NCBI GenBank assembly: GCA_028279505.1
Contig: JANQNP010000012.1
Span: forward strand, 1-64,000
DNA from: Dehalococcoidia bacterium
Lineage (GTDB): Bacteria; Chloroflexota; Dehalococcoidia; UBA2979
Direction of reading: 5' to 3'
DNA: 64,000 bases
Below the pieces are notes generated by a model. That model worked only from the letters and a program-made list of their open reading frames with translations, was not told where the DNA came from and searched no databases. Below, piece by piece: positions 17,013 to 25,659 of this stretch. A program made the position numbers and the translations under genes. Each line of letters starts with the position of its first letter. Position 1 is the first letter of the stretch.

Positions 17013-17516
17013 TCAACGATCCCGAGCGCGAATCCGCTGCACGATCCGGCCGATCCGCCACATCACGTCCAGGTCGCGCTCGTTCATCTCGCGCACCCAC
17101 TCGGTCAGCGTCACGTTGCCGCGGAAGGGGTGCTCGCCGGTGCGGTGCCAGAGCCCGTCGGCGTCGTGCAGCGTCCAGAGCGTCTCCTCGCGGATCGTCG
17201 CGAACTCCCACATGAACTCGTCGAGGTGCTGCTGCTGGTAGTTGCCCTCGATTGGCCCGTACTGCGCCCGCCGCTCCTCGATGGTCGCGCCGTCGCGGGC
17301 GATCATCGCGTTGATCGCCTTCAGGTCCTCGCGCTCGCAGTCACGGAGGTAGCCGGCGATCTCTACGACCGACCAGTCGTCCTCGGGGATGTGCTCGCGC
17401 GCCTCGTCCTCGGTGAGCTGCACCGCCAGCTCCTCGATCCGGTGGGCCACCTCACGCAGCGTCTTGCGCAGGTATCGAGGCTGCTCGCTGTAGCGGGCGG
17501 AGACGTACTGCGGCAT
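17013..17516 (-). CDS. DinB-like four-helix protein
   Basis: This is a 167-residue helical protein. The central region (residues about 45-75, DDWSVVEIAGYLRDCEREDL) and the later HLDEFMWEFATIREETLWTL match the DinB/YfiT-like helical bundle, in which spaced His residues bind a metal; a complete His triad is not obvious here. DinB relatives act in thiol-dependent transfer and stress responses, but this member has no assignable substrate. It is divergent from the uracil-DNA glycosylase gene with a 29-base gap, so the two share a promoter region. Confidence 0.6.
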   Translation of the reverse strand: MPQYVSARYSEQPRYLRKTLREVAHRIEELAVQLTEDEAREHIPEDDWSVVEIAGYLRDCEREDLKAINAMIARDGATIEERRAQYGPIEGNYQQQHLDEFMWEFATIREETLWTLHDADGLWHRTGEHPFRGNVTLTEWVREMNERDLDVMWRIGRIVQRIRARDR

Positions 17517-17545
17517 GTTCGCGATGGTCGGCCGCCGGAGAAATC

Positions 17546-18193
17546 ATGTCAACGAACGACCCCCGCGCCGCGCTCACCGAGGCTGCGCGACCCCGTGCCA
17601 GCTTCGCGTTGCTGATCGACGACGTCGCAGCCTGCCACGCCTGCGCGGAGATGGCCTACGCGCACGTCCTCGGTGCGACGAATGGACCGCTCGAGACGCG
17701 CCTGCTGATCGTCGGTGAGGCGCCCGGTCGCCTCGGCGCCGCGCGCACCGGCGTCCCCTTCCGCGGCGACCGCTCCGGCGAGCGCCTCGATACGCTCCTT
17801 GCGGCCGCCGCGCTCGACCGTTCCGAGGTCTTCATCACCAACGCCGTCCTCTGCAATCCGCTCACCGAGGCCGGCGACGGCGCACGAAACCGCCGCCCGA
17901 GGGCGAGCGAGCTGGCGCGCTGCTCGCCCTACCTCGAGCGCACTCTCGCCCTCGTTCGGGCGCCCGTCATCGCCGCCCTCGGCGGCGCCGCGCTGGACGC
18001 GCTCGCGCGCATCGAAGCCCACGAGATCGCGCGAGTCTCCGAGGTGGCTGGTGAACCTCGATGCTGGGCCGGTCGCACGCTCGTTCCGCTCGTCCATCCG
18101 AGCCCGCGCACGCAGGGCCGGCGCAGCTGGGCGCAGCAGCTCGAGGACTGGAAACGCCTCGGCGAGCTGGTCACCGGACAGACGCCACGTTGA
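17546..18193 (+). CDS. Uracil-DNA glycosylase superfamily protein (family 4/5-like)
   Basis: This is a 215-residue protein that probably removes uracil from DNA in base excision repair. Motif 1 is seen as IVGEAPGRLGAARTGVPFRG and the substrate-binding motif as VPLVHPSPRTQG. A CHAC pair near residue 35, together with LCNP near 113 and ARCSPY near 132, fits the four cysteines of the 4Fe-4S cluster of families 4 and 5. GGAG lies 7 bases before the ATG. Catalytic-residue choice between families cannot be fixed by eye. Confidence 0.83.
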   Translation: MSTNDPRAALTEAARPRASFALLIDDVAACHACAEMAYAHVLGATNGPLETRLLIVGEAPGRLGAARTGVPFRGDRSGERLDTLLAAAALDRSEVFITNAVLCNPLTEAGDGARNRRPRASELARCSPYLERTLALVRAPVIAALGGAALDALARIEAHEIARVSEVAGEPRCWAGRTLVPLVHPSPRTQGRRSWAQQLEDWKRLGELVTGQTPR

Positions 18194-18226
18194 TCGTTCG
18201 CTGGCCGGGCCCCACGATCCGCTGAC

Positions 18227-19060
18227 GTGAACGCCTCGTCCCTCCCGTACACCGTCCTGATCCTGCTGGCCGAACTCGCGGTCGGCGGGTTGGCCGTGCT
18301 CACCGTCTTCGACGCGCGCGGCGGCGTTACCCGCGGCTACGTGAAGGCCGGTGCGCTCACCGTCACGCCGCTCGCACTGCTCGCCGCCTGGACGCTCGCC
18401 TCGATCAACGCCACCGACGACGTCGGCGGCTACGCCCTCAGCGAGGGGTGGTTCACCCCCGCCCGGATCGGCCTCGCGGCGTTCCTGGTCCTCAGCGCGC
18501 TGCACCTCGTCGCGGTCCTCCAGGAGCGGCAGGCCCTCGGCATCCGGCTTGGCGCGGTCGGTAGCGTCGTCGGCGCGGCTGCTCTCGTCGCGATCGGCGC
18601 GCTCGTCGCACCGCCCGCGTGGTCGGTGCTCGGCGTCATCGGCAGCGTGCTCGCTGCCGCGCTGCTCCTCGGTGGCGCGCTGATGGCGATGATGTGGGGC
18701 CACTGGTACCTGACCGCGGGCCGACTCCCCAAGGAGCCGATGGAGCAGATGTCGCTCGTCGTCCTCGGCGCGGTCATCCTCCAGGCCGTCTTCGTCCTCC
18801 TCGCCGTCGTCATCCCCGCCCGCGAGGTGCCACTGTCCGAAAGCTCGATCGGCGTCGGTCTCGGTGGCAACCCTGCCTTCTGGCTGCGCGTGCTCGTTGG
18901 CCTGATCTTCCCCGCGCTCCTCGCGTGGCTCGCGTGGAAGACGGCCCAGATCCGAGGGATGATGTCCGCCACCGGCCTGCTCTACATCGCCCTCGGCGCG
19001 CTGCTTGCCGGCGAGGTGCTCGCCCGCGGCCTGCTGTTCAGCACTGGCCAGGCGGTATGA
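18227..19060 (+). CDS. Polytopic membrane protein, about eight TM helices
   Basis: This is a 277-residue protein that is largely hydrophobic, with about eight predicted membrane helices across its length. One conserved-looking stretch is MMWGHWYLTAGRLPKEPMEQ, where a His between helices could bind heme or quinone, but no NrfD or cytochrome family could be assigned. A GTG start at 18227 follows the glycosylase gene by 33 bases. It is followed by the ECF sigma factor gene after a 101-base gap. The function is unknown. Confidence 0.7.
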   Translation: MNASSLPYTVLILLAELAVGGLAVLTVFDARGGVTRGYVKAGALTVTPLALLAAWTLASINATDDVGGYALSEGWFTPARIGLAAFLVLSALHLVAVLQERQALGIRLGAVGSVVGAAALVAIGALVAPPAWSVLGVIGSVLAAALLLGGALMAMMWGHWYLTAGRLPKEPMEQMSLVVLGAVILQAVFVLLAVVIPAREVPLSESSIGVGLGGNPAFWLRVLVGLIFPALLAWLAWKTAQIRGMMSATGLLYIALGALLAGEVLARGLLFSTGQAV

Positions 19061-19161
19061 GAGCGGGACCACACCCAGAAGGTGTGAACCCGGGCACGAT
19101 ATCCACCAGATCCACCGGTACACTGGTGCGAACCGCTTCCCCGCCTCAGAGGAGGCGCCTG

Positions 19162-19887
19162 GTGAATGAACCCAGGACGGGCACCGGCCCCATCGTCTTC
19201 CCCACCGACGCTCCCATCACAGAACTCGCCCAGATCCGGCGACCGCTGTCGCGCGTACCAAGTAAGACAGCCGAAGATCGCCTGAGGCGGGCGGAAGAAG
19301 ACGCGGCTCTCGTGGCCGCGCTCGCCAAGGACGAGGTCGGAGCGCTCGAACAGCTCTACGACCGCTACTCGGCGCTCGTGTTCTCCGTGGCACTTCGCGT
19401 GCTGCACGACCACGCGCTCGCCGAGGACGTCACGCAAGAGGTGTTCCTGCGCATCTGGCGCCAGCCAGCCTCGTTCGACCCCGCCCGAGGGCGCTTCATC
19501 AGCTGGATCAGCTCCGTGGCGCGCAACCGCGCGCTGGACGAGCAGCGACGCATGAGCCGCAGGCGACGTGCCGAGGATCAAGACGAGGATCCGGTGCTAC
19601 GCCTCCCGGCGGAAGGACGAGGTGACGACCCGGCGCACGAGGCCGTGCTCGCCGACGAACGCCGCCGCGTTCACGAGGCGATGCGCGACCTGCCGGACGC
19701 TCAGCGCACGGTCATCGAGCTCGCCTACTTCGGCGGCCTCACCCAGACCGAGATCGCGGAGCGCACCGGCGATCCGCTGGGCACGATCAAGACGCGCGTC
19801 CGCTTGGGGATGCGCAAGCTACGCGAGGCGCTGACCGACTTAGTCGAGCAGCGACCAGGGGGACACGATGACTCCGGAGGAACGTGA
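19162..19887 (+). CDS. ECF RNA polymerase sigma factor (SigK-like)
   Basis: This is a 241-residue ECF sigma factor. Region 2 is at about residues 65-125 (LYDRYSALVFSVALRVL, DVTQEVFLRIWR, FISWISSVARNRALDEQRR). Region 4 is at about 170-225 (DLPDAQRTVIELAYFGGLTQ, DPLGTIKTRVRLGMRKLREAL). The first 50 residues are non-conserved. The GTG at 19162 has GAGGAGG upstream. The gene overlaps the RskA-like anti-sigma gene by 20 bases, the usual arrangement for a membrane-released sigma factor of the SigK type. The upstream spacer contains the inverted repeat CACCAG...CTGGTG, a possible control element. Confidence 0.93.
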   Translation: MNEPRTGTGPIVFPTDAPITELAQIRRPLSRVPSKTAEDRLRRAEEDAALVAALAKDEVGALEQLYDRYSALVFSVALRVLHDHALAEDVTQEVFLRIWRQPASFDPARGRFISWISSVARNRALDEQRRMSRRRRAEDQDEDPVLRLPAEGRGDDPAHEAVLADERRRVHEAMRDLPDAQRTVIELAYFGGLTQTEIAERTGDPLGTIKTRVRLGMRKLREALTDLVEQRPGGHDDSGGT

Positions 19888-20701
19888 GGCACTGCTCGCG
19901 TCCTACGCACTCGGTACGCTCAGCGCGCCCGACGTCGACGATGCCGAACGGCTGATCCGCTCGGATCCCGCGGCCGCCGACGAGGTCGCGCGCTACCAGG
20001 AGATCGCCGAGCTGATGGCGCTCGCCGCACCCGTGCGGCGCCCGCCGCCGGAACTCCGCGCGCGCGTGATGGAGGCAGCCAAGCGCTCCTCGAAGCCGCG
20101 CCGCCGCTGGCGCGTGCCCGTCGCCCGCATCCTCCCCGCCGCCAGCCTCGCGGTGATCGCCGCCGTCGCCGGCATCTGGGCGGTCAACCTCCAGCAAGAG
20201 CTCGACGACCTCCGCGAGGAGGCGGCGTTGCTGACGGCGGTCGTGGAGGCGGACGCCCGCCGCCTCGACCAGCTCGCGCTCGCGCCCAACCCGGAGCGAG
20301 AACTCACCCTGCTTGAGACGCAGGTTCAAGAGACGCAGTCCGCGACCTCGATCATCGGCGACCCCGAGGCCGAGTCCGCCGAGCTCGTCCCGACCGAAGC
20401 GGCGCATGGCGCCACCGGCACTTACACCTGGAGCGACTCCGCGGACGCCGCGGTCGTCGTCCTGCGCAACCTGCAGCCGGTCGGGTTCCTCGAGGTCTAC
20501 CGCATCACCCTCCTCGATCGCTGGGGCAACGTGATCGCGACAGACTCCCTCGTCCCGGACGGGGGCAGCGAGACGATGAAGCTGATCCAGACGCCGGCTG
20601 GTTCGTGGCCGCAGTCGGTCGTCGTCTTCGCGACGAACCAGGCCTCCGATAGTGAGCTGCCGGACGGCCCGGTCATCCTCGAGATCTACGGCATCGAGTA
20701 G
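19868..20701 (+). CDS. RskA-like membrane anti-sigma factor
   Basis: This is a 277-residue single-pass protein. The cytoplasmic N-terminus has the anti-sigma helix pattern LLASYALGTLSAPDVDDAER without a His-x3-Cys-x2-Cys zinc site, as in RskA proteins. The transmembrane helix is at about residues 93-113 (ILPAASLAVIAAVAGIWAV). A coiled-coil stretch follows at about 115-160, then an RskA-type extracytoplasmic domain (GTYTWSDSADAAVVVLRNLQ, with Leu-Tyr-like strands to the end). It overlaps the sigma gene by 20 bases. It is expected to hold the sigma factor at the membrane until regulated proteolysis; no protease gene is adjacent. Confidence 0.88.
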   Translation: MTPEEREALLASYALGTLSAPDVDDAERLIRSDPAAADEVARYQEIAELMALAAPVRRPPPELRARVMEAAKRSSKPRRRWRVPVARILPAASLAVIAAVAGIWAVNLQQELDDLREEAALLTAVVEADARRLDQLALAPNPERELTLLETQVQETQSATSIIGDPEAESAELVPTEAAHGATGTYTWSDSADAAVVVLRNLQPVGFLEVYRITLLDRWGNVIATDSLVPDGGSETMKLIQTPAGSWPQSVVVFATNQASDSELPDGPVILEIYGIE

Positions 20702-20722
20702 CGGCGCCGGTCGGCGTCGCCG

Positions 20723-22063
20723 CTAGCCGGATGCGCTCCGCTGGCGTTCGCCGTCGCTCGCCTCGGCCTCGGCCTCGGTCTCGTCTTTGTCCTCGGACGC
20801 CGGCTCGTCGACGCTCGTCTCGTCGCCTGACGCCTCTGGGTCGGCCTCCTCGATTGCCTCGATCACCTCGGTCGATGCCGGCATCGAGGTCGGCAGCATC
20901 TCGCTCAGCGGCTCCGGGCGGAGCTGGTCACGGTGCGACAGCTCCGCTTCCACGTCGGCGAGCCGGCCGACGTGGCTCGCGGCCAGCGCTTCCTCGGGCA
21001 GCTCGCCGCGCAGTCGCCGGTCGACGTACCAGAACACCTCGCGGAGCAGCGCGCTCAACGGCACCGCCACGATCAGCCCGATGAACCCGAAGGCGGCGCC
21101 TCCGAGGGAGAGCACGAGCAGGATCATCGCCGGGTGCATCTCCAGCGCCTCGCCTTGGATCCGCGGGACCAGCAACAGATTCTCCGCTTGCTGGACCGCG
21201 AAGTAGACCAGCGCGACCCAGATGATCTTGTCGGGCTCCGTCGCAGCGACCAGCAGCAGACCGGGGATCGCCCCCAGCCAAGGTCCGAGGAAGGGGATTA
21301 ACTCGGTCACACCGGCGATGACGCCGAGCGCCAGCGAGAGTGGGACGTCGAGCAGGGTGAGTGACACGCCGACGGCGGTGCCGACGACCAAGCCGAGGAA
21401 GAGCTGCGCTCGGATGTAGCGGCCGAGCAGGCGGTCGCCGATGTGCAGCAGGTTGATGGCGTCGTCTCGGAACGACTCCGGCACCGCACCCAGGAAGTTG
21501 CGCCGCACGAAGTGCCGGTCGCGCATCGCGTAGAACATCCAGAACGGCATCACCGCGAACCCAACGGCCACCGTCAGCGTCCCCGTGAGCAGCCCCACGG
21601 TGCGCTGGGCCATCGAGGTCGCCGCATCCGCGGCCGTGTTCCCTGCGTCGGCGAGCGCGTCGTCGACCCGCTCCTGAATGTCGGCCGGCACGTTGTCGCG
21701 GTATCGCTCGAGCCAGATGTTGATCTGGGCGCGCGCCGCCTCGACGGTGTCAGGCAGCGTGTCCACGAACTGCGTCACCTGATCCGCGGCCACCGGGATG
21801 ACCGCGAGGCCGGCGAGGAAACCCGCCGACGCGATCGCGAGGTAGAGCAGGATGACCGCGAACCCGCGCCGGTACACGTCGCCCTGGTGAGAGCGAACCG
21901 GCACCACCGCGGCGAGCCGATCGACGATCGGCGCCATGGCGTATGCGAGCAGCGCCCCGATCGCGAACGGCAGCAGCGCCCCGCGCGCGCCGTAGGCGAC
22001 GTAGAACACGCCCGCCAACATCGCGACCCAGAGCCCGATTCGCCAACGCTGTGCCGTGGTCAC
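20723..22063 (-). CDS. AI-2E family transporter
   Basis: This is a 446-residue polytopic protein of the AI-2E/YdiK/PerM family. The N-terminal helices (ALLPFAIGALLAYAMAPIVD), the central soluble segment (about 90-160) and the family signature GVIAGVTELIPFLGPWLGAI are all present, followed by LSLGGAAFGFIGLIVAVPLS. The C-terminal 80 residues form an acidic, Glu/Asp/Ser-rich cytoplasmic tail that is not part of the family core. Substrates vary in the family (autoinducer-2, organic acids, sodium/proton exchange), so none is assigned. A GTG start is used. The gene is divergent from the Fur-family gene. Confidence 0.88.
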   Translation of the reverse strand: MTTAQRWRIGLWVAMLAGVFYVAYGARGALLPFAIGALLAYAMAPIVDRLAAVVPVRSHQGDVYRRGFAVILLYLAIASAGFLAGLAVIPVAADQVTQFVDTLPDTVEAARAQINIWLERYRDNVPADIQERVDDALADAGNTAADAATSMAQRTVGLLTGTLTVAVGFAVMPFWMFYAMRDRHFVRRNFLGAVPESFRDDAINLLHIGDRLLGRYIRAQLFLGLVVGTAVGVSLTLLDVPLSLALGVIAGVTELIPFLGPWLGAIPGLLLVAATEPDKIIWVALVYFAVQQAENLLLVPRIQGEALEMHPAMILLVLSLGGAAFGFIGLIVAVPLSALLREVFWYVDRRLRGELPEEALAASHVGRLADVEAELSHRDQLRPEPLSEMLPTSMPASTEVIEAIEEADPEASGDETSVDEPASEDKDETEAEAEASDGERQRSASG

Positions 22064-22127
22064 CTAGCTACTATGCCGGAACGGGTCCACGTTGACAGAC
22101 GGGGATGACCCTCGGGACGATAAGAGC

Positions 22128-22547
22128 ATGACCACCGCCGATACGATCGAACGAACGCTCTCTCGCCGGGGCTACCGGCTCACCAGCCCGCGCCGCACGG
22201 TGCTCGACACGATGCGTGGCCTCGGCAATCACTTCACCGCGGAAGAGGTGCAACACGCCTCGCCCGAGGTCGGTCGGGCCACCGTCTTCCGCACGATGAA
22301 GCTCATGCGGGAGCTTGGCGTGATCTGCCAGGTCGTCCTCGATGACGGCACGGCCGTCTATCAGCTCGCCGACGAGGACCGCGCCGACCACCACCACCAC
22401 GTCATCTGCACCGAGTGCGGTCGCGTCACCGAGTTCGCGAGCGACGGCCTCGAGGGCGAACTCGAACGCGTGGCGGACGAGACCGGCTTCGAGATCGACA
22501 CCCACCGGCTCGAGCTCTACGGCCGCTGCGCTTCCTGCAACTCGTAG
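22128..22547 (+). CDS. zur: Fur-family metalloregulator, probably Zur-like
   Basis: This is a 139-residue Fur-family repressor. The winged helix is at about 8-80 (RRGYRLTSPRRTVLDTMRGL, then PEVGRATVFRTMKLMRELGV). The metal-binding part has ADHHHHVICTECGRVTEF and the C-terminal CASC, giving the structural zinc Cys4 site and a His-rich regulatory site. The adjacent zinc ABC transporter genes and a palindrome between them make zinc the likely co-repressor, which is context-based inference. The ATG at 22128 is used; an upstream TTG in frame is less convincing. The ribosome binding site is weak. Confidence 0.88.
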   Translation: MTTADTIERTLSRRGYRLTSPRRTVLDTMRGLGNHFTAEEVQHASPEVGRATVFRTMKLMRELGVICQVVLDDGTAVYQLADEDRADHHHHVICTECGRVTEFASDGLEGELERVADETGFEIDTHRLELYGRCASCNS

Positions 22548-22600
22548 CTCCGCACGCCCGTCAACGCCGCTTCGTGCGTTGACCGTCACGCGAACGCCTT

Positions 22601-22618
22601 GATACTACGTATCGATAC
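22601..22618 (+). promoter_or_regulatory. Palindromic operator candidate upstream of znuA
   Basis: Two overlapping palindromes occur 35 bases before the znuA start: GATAC-TAC-GTATC (22601-22613) and GTATCGATAC (22609-22618). This AT-rich block sits in an otherwise GC-rich spacer between the Fur-family gene and znuA, where a Zur box would be expected. It does not match a textbook Zur consensus that I can recite. Confidence 0.5.
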
Positions 22619-22652
22619 CCAATTGAGACTGACTACCAAGAGAGTTCGCGCT

Positions 22653-23846
22653 ATGCGCCGTATCTTCCTCACGATCGCTGCTTCGGCCGCACTCGTCCTC
22701 GCGATGGCCTGCTCCTCAGATGACGACGGCTCTGACGACCAACTGCAAGTCGTCGCCTCCACCGCGCTCATCGCCGAGCTTGCGTCGATCGTCGGCGGCG
22801 ATGCCATCGAGGTGACGACGCTCATTCCAGCTGGAGTCGACATCCACAGCTACGAGCCCGCCCCGGGAGTGGCGGCCTCGATCGCTGAGGCGGACCTGGT
22901 CTTCGTCAACGGCTTCAACCTCGAAGAGAGCCTGCTCGACATCGTCACTGAGAACGCTGCCGAGGGGACTGAGGTCGTCCCGGTTGCCGCTGGTCTGACC
23001 CCGCTCGAGGGCGGTCACCACCACCACGACCACGACGACCACGAGGACGGCGACGAGCACAAGGACGACGACGACCACGACCACGAAGACGGCGACGAGC
23101 ACAAGGACGAAGACGACCACGACCACGAAGACGGCGAAGAGCACGAAGAGGGCGACGACCACGACCACGAGGACGGCGAAGAACACGACGAAGGCGACGA
23201 CCACGACCACGAAGACGGCGAAGAGCACGAAGAGGGCGACGACCACGACCACGAAGACGGCGAAGAGCACAAGGACGACGACGACCACGACCACGAGGGC
23301 GAAGACCACGGCTCAGATGTGATCCGCGCTGGCGGCGACCCTCACTTCTGGCTCGCAGTCGAAAACGTCATCCACTACGTCGAGCAGATCGAGGCGCACC
23401 TCTCCGAGCTAGACGCCGACAACGCCGACGACTACGAGGAGCGCGCTTCCGACTACGTCGCGACGCTTGAGGAGCTCGACGACGAGATCGCGGCAACGCT
23501 CTCGACGATCCCCGAGGGTCAGCGCGAGATGGTCGTGTTCCACGACGCGTACCAGTACTTCGCCGAGCACTACGAATTCGAGCTCAGCGCCGCACTGCTG
23601 CCCGGCAACGCGCAGCAGGACCCGAGTGCCGAGGCGGTGGTGGATCTGATCGAGCTGATCAATGAGCGGTCGATTCCCGCGGTGTTCCGCGAGCCGCAGT
23701 ACAACGCTTCGGTACTGGAGACGATCGCTGACGAGACCGGCACCGAGGTCTTCACGATTCACTCCACCTACTCTGATGGCATTGAGACCTACGTCGATCT
23801 GATGCGCGCGAACGCGGAGTCGCTCGCGTCGGCGCTGGGTGGCTAG
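22653..23846 (+). CDS. znuA: Zinc ABC transporter substrate-binding lipoprotein with long His/acidic repeat
   Basis: This extracytoplasmic zinc-binding protein belongs to the ZnuA/TroA cluster (SBP A-I). It has a lipoprotein signal with the lipobox LVLAMAC, then VVASTALIAELASIVGGDAI and the first metal His in DIHSYEPAP. The second lies in DPHFWLAVENV, the third in VVFHDAYQYFAEHY, with a final Asp/Glu near IHSTYSDG. Between residues about 121 and 220 lies a very long His/Asp/Glu loop made of a 14-residue repeat; typical ZnuA loops are 20-40 residues. The ATG at 22653 has AAGAGAG upstream. The ATPase and permease genes follow. Confidence 0.94.
   Translation: MRRIFLTIAASAALVLAMACSSDDDGSDDQLQVVASTALIAELASIVGGDAIEVTTLIPAGVDIHSYEPAPGVAASIAEADLVFVNGFNLEESLLDIVTENAAEGTEVVPVAAGLTPLEGGHHHHDHDDHEDGDEHKDDDDHDHEDGDEHKDEDDHDHEDGEEHEEGDDHDHEDGEEHDEGDDHDHEDGEEHEEGDDHDHEDGEEHKDDDDHDHEGEDHGSDVIRAGGDPHFWLAVENVIHYVEQIEAHLSELDADNADDYEERASDYVATLEELDDEIAATLSTIPEGQREMVVFHDAYQYFAEHYEFELSAALLPGNAQQDPSAEAVVDLIELINERSIPAVFREPQYNASVLETIADETGTEVFTIHSTYSDGIETYVDLMRANAESLASALGG
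23016..23309 (+). repeat. 42-base tandem repeat encoding the ZnuA metal-loading loop
   Basis: Units of 42 bases encode variants of DHDHEDGEEHEEGD. Five full units run from 23073 to 23282 with degenerate partial units on both sides. The units differ mainly at the Lys/Glu/Asp positions. The repeat is in frame inside znuA, so copy-number changes would alter the length of the loop without breaking the gene. Confidence 0.93.
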
Positions 23847-23929
23847 CGGGAGCGACACCTCGAACGACTGCCTTCGCCGAGGGGGCGCGAGATACACTCG
23901 CGCCTCGCGATGAGAGGCGCAGGTAGATC

Positions 23930-24784
23930 GTGAGCGCGTCGGCGACGCAACGGCTGGGCGAACCCGATCACGAACGCGCGCGCGAGCCGCGCCCGCCCGG
24001 GCACACCCACGACGCCTTCGCCCTCGAGGTCGACGACCTCTGGGCTGGCTACCCCGGGCAGCCCCCCGCCATCGAGGCGATCGATGTCCGGGTGCCGGTC
24101 GGTGAGATCGTCGGCCTCGTGGGGCCGAACGGTGCGGGCAAGTCCACGCTCTTCAAGTCCATCCTCGGCCTCGTCGAGCCGCTGCGCGGCGAGGTCCGCG
24201 CGTTCGGCCAGCCGATCCGAGACGCCCGCGCGGACGTCGCCTACATGCCCCAGATCGAGGAGGTCGATTGGGATTTCCCGGTCTCGGTGAACGACGTCGT
24301 CCTCATGGGCGGCTACCGGCGGCTCCTCCCGTTCGCCGGCTGGTCGCGCGATGACCGCGAACGCGCCACCGCCGCCCTGGAGCAGGTCCGCCTCGCCGAG
24401 TACGCCAGCCGCCAGGTCGGCGAGCTCTCCGGCGGGCAGCGCCGTCGCGTCCTCATGGCGCGTGCCATCGCCCGAGGTGCTCGGCTGCTGCTCCTCGACG
24501 AGCCCTTCGCCGGCCTCGACGCCGCCGTGCAGCACGACCTCCTCGAGATCCTCGATGAGCTGGTGAAGGGCGGGCGTAGCGTCCTGATCGCCACGCACGA
24601 CCTCGCCTGCGTCGCCAGCTGCTCTGACGACGCGATCTGCCTCAACAAGCGCGTCATCGCCACCGGCCCGCCTGCCACCGTCCTCACCGAAGAGGTCCTC
24701 TCGAGGACCTTCGACCGCCATCTGCTGACCGTGGGCACCGTGAACCTTAGCCTCGCCCACGACGAGCACCTCAGCGCGGACTAG
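23930..24784 (+). CDS. znuC: Zinc (metal) ABC transporter ATPase
   Basis: This is a 284-residue ABC ATPase of the ZnuC/MntB type. Walker A is GPNGAGKST at about residue 65, the Q-loop is AYMPQIEEVDWDFPVSVNDV, the signature is ELSGGQRRR, Walker B is LLLLDEPFAGLD and the switch His is IATHDL. The first 28 residues form a charged, non-conserved extension containing HTHD. The GTG at 23930 has AGGTAG 5 bases upstream. It is 83 bases downstream of znuA and 2 bases before the permease gene. Confidence 0.92.
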   Translation: MSASATQRLGEPDHERAREPRPPGHTHDAFALEVDDLWAGYPGQPPAIEAIDVRVPVGEIVGLVGPNGAGKSTLFKSILGLVEPLRGEVRAFGQPIRDARADVAYMPQIEEVDWDFPVSVNDVVLMGGYRRLLPFAGWSRDDRERATAALEQVRLAEYASRQVGELSGGQRRRVLMARAIARGARLLLLDEPFAGLDAAVQHDLLEILDELVKGGRSVLIATHDLACVASCSDDAICLNKRVIATGPPATVLTEEVLSRTFDRHLLTVGTVNLSLAHDEHLSAD

Positions 24785-24786
24785 CG

Positions 24787-25659
24787 ATGGACGCCGCGAT
24801 CGAATGGCTGATCGACCCGTACCGTTTCGAGTTCATGCGGCGGGCGCTCTACGTCCTGCTGATCGTCAGCATCGTCGGTGGCGTCGTCGGCACCTTCGTC
24901 GTGCACAAGGGCCTCGCCTTCTCTGGCGACGCGCTCGCTCATAGCACCCTCGCCGGCGTCGCGATCGCCTTCGTCAACGGCGCCAATGTCAGTCTCGGCG
25001 CTCTGATCGCCGCAGTCGCGACCGCCCTCGGGATCGGCTGGACCCAGCGTCGAGGGCGCGTCTCCTACGACACCGCGATCGGCATCGTGTTCGTGGCCAT
25101 GTTCTCGCTCGGCATTCTCGTCATCTCCAGGCGTACCTCGTACACGCCTGACCTCTTCTCGTTCGTGTTCGGCAACATCCTCGGCGTGACGGACTCCGAT
25201 CTACTCGGCGCGCTGCTCCTGGGGGCGGGGACATTGATCTTCGTCGCCGCCTTCCGCCGCGAGCTGGTGATGGTCGCTTATGACCCGGCCACGTCCGCCA
25301 CCGTCGGCATCCCGGTCCGCTTCTTCCAGTACGCCCTGCTCGTCTTGATCGCGGTCGCCGTCGTCGTCGCCCTCAAGGCGATCGGGATCGTCCTCGTCAA
25401 CGCGATGCTGATCGTCCCGGCCGCGACCGCGTCGCTCCTCGTGCGGCGGATCGAGCAGATCATGGCGCTCTCCATCGCCCTCGCCGCAATCGCCTCCGTC
25501 ATCGGGCTCCACCTCTCGTTCCACGCGAACGTCGCCACCAGCCCCGCGATCGTCCTCGTCGCCTGCGCCGGCTTCGCCGTCGCCCTCGCCGCGACTTCCC
25601 GGCGGCGCTCGACGCTACCCGCCGAGGTGACGCCGGCCCCTCGAGGAGCCGATGCATGA
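24787..25659 (+). CDS. znuB: Zinc (metal) ABC transporter permease
   Basis: This is a 290-residue integral membrane protein of the ABC-3 metal permease family with about eight to nine helices. Family features include GTFVVHKGLAFSGDALAHST, a hallmark of these permeases, then AIGIVFVAMFSLGILVISRR and GIVLVNAMLIVPAATASLLV. It follows the ATPase gene by 2 bases and overlaps the next thioesterase gene by 4 bases. Together with znuA and znuC it makes a complete high-affinity zinc (possibly Zn/Mn) importer under the neighbouring Fur-family regulator. Confidence 0.92.
   Translation: MDAAIEWLIDPYRFEFMRRALYVLLIVSIVGGVVGTFVVHKGLAFSGDALAHSTLAGVAIAFVNGANVSLGALIAAVATALGIGWTQRRGRVSYDTAIGIVFVAMFSLGILVISRRTSYTPDLFSFVFGNILGVTDSDLLGALLLGAGTLIFVAAFRRELVMVAYDPATSATVGIPVRFFQYALLVLIAVAVVVALKAIGIVLVNAMLIVPAATASLLVRRIEQIMALSIALAAIASVIGLHLSFHANVATSPAIVLVACAGFAVALAATSRRRSTLPAEVTPAPRGADA

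Noticed and set aside
22716..23309. Val-rich minus-strand frame across the ZnuA repeat
   Set aside because: It is the complement of the Asp/His repeat (GTC/GTG runs) and only exists because of the repeat.
23016..23309. Possible CRISPR-like repeat array
   Set aside because: Units are contiguous 42-base repeats without spacers and translate in frame within znuA.
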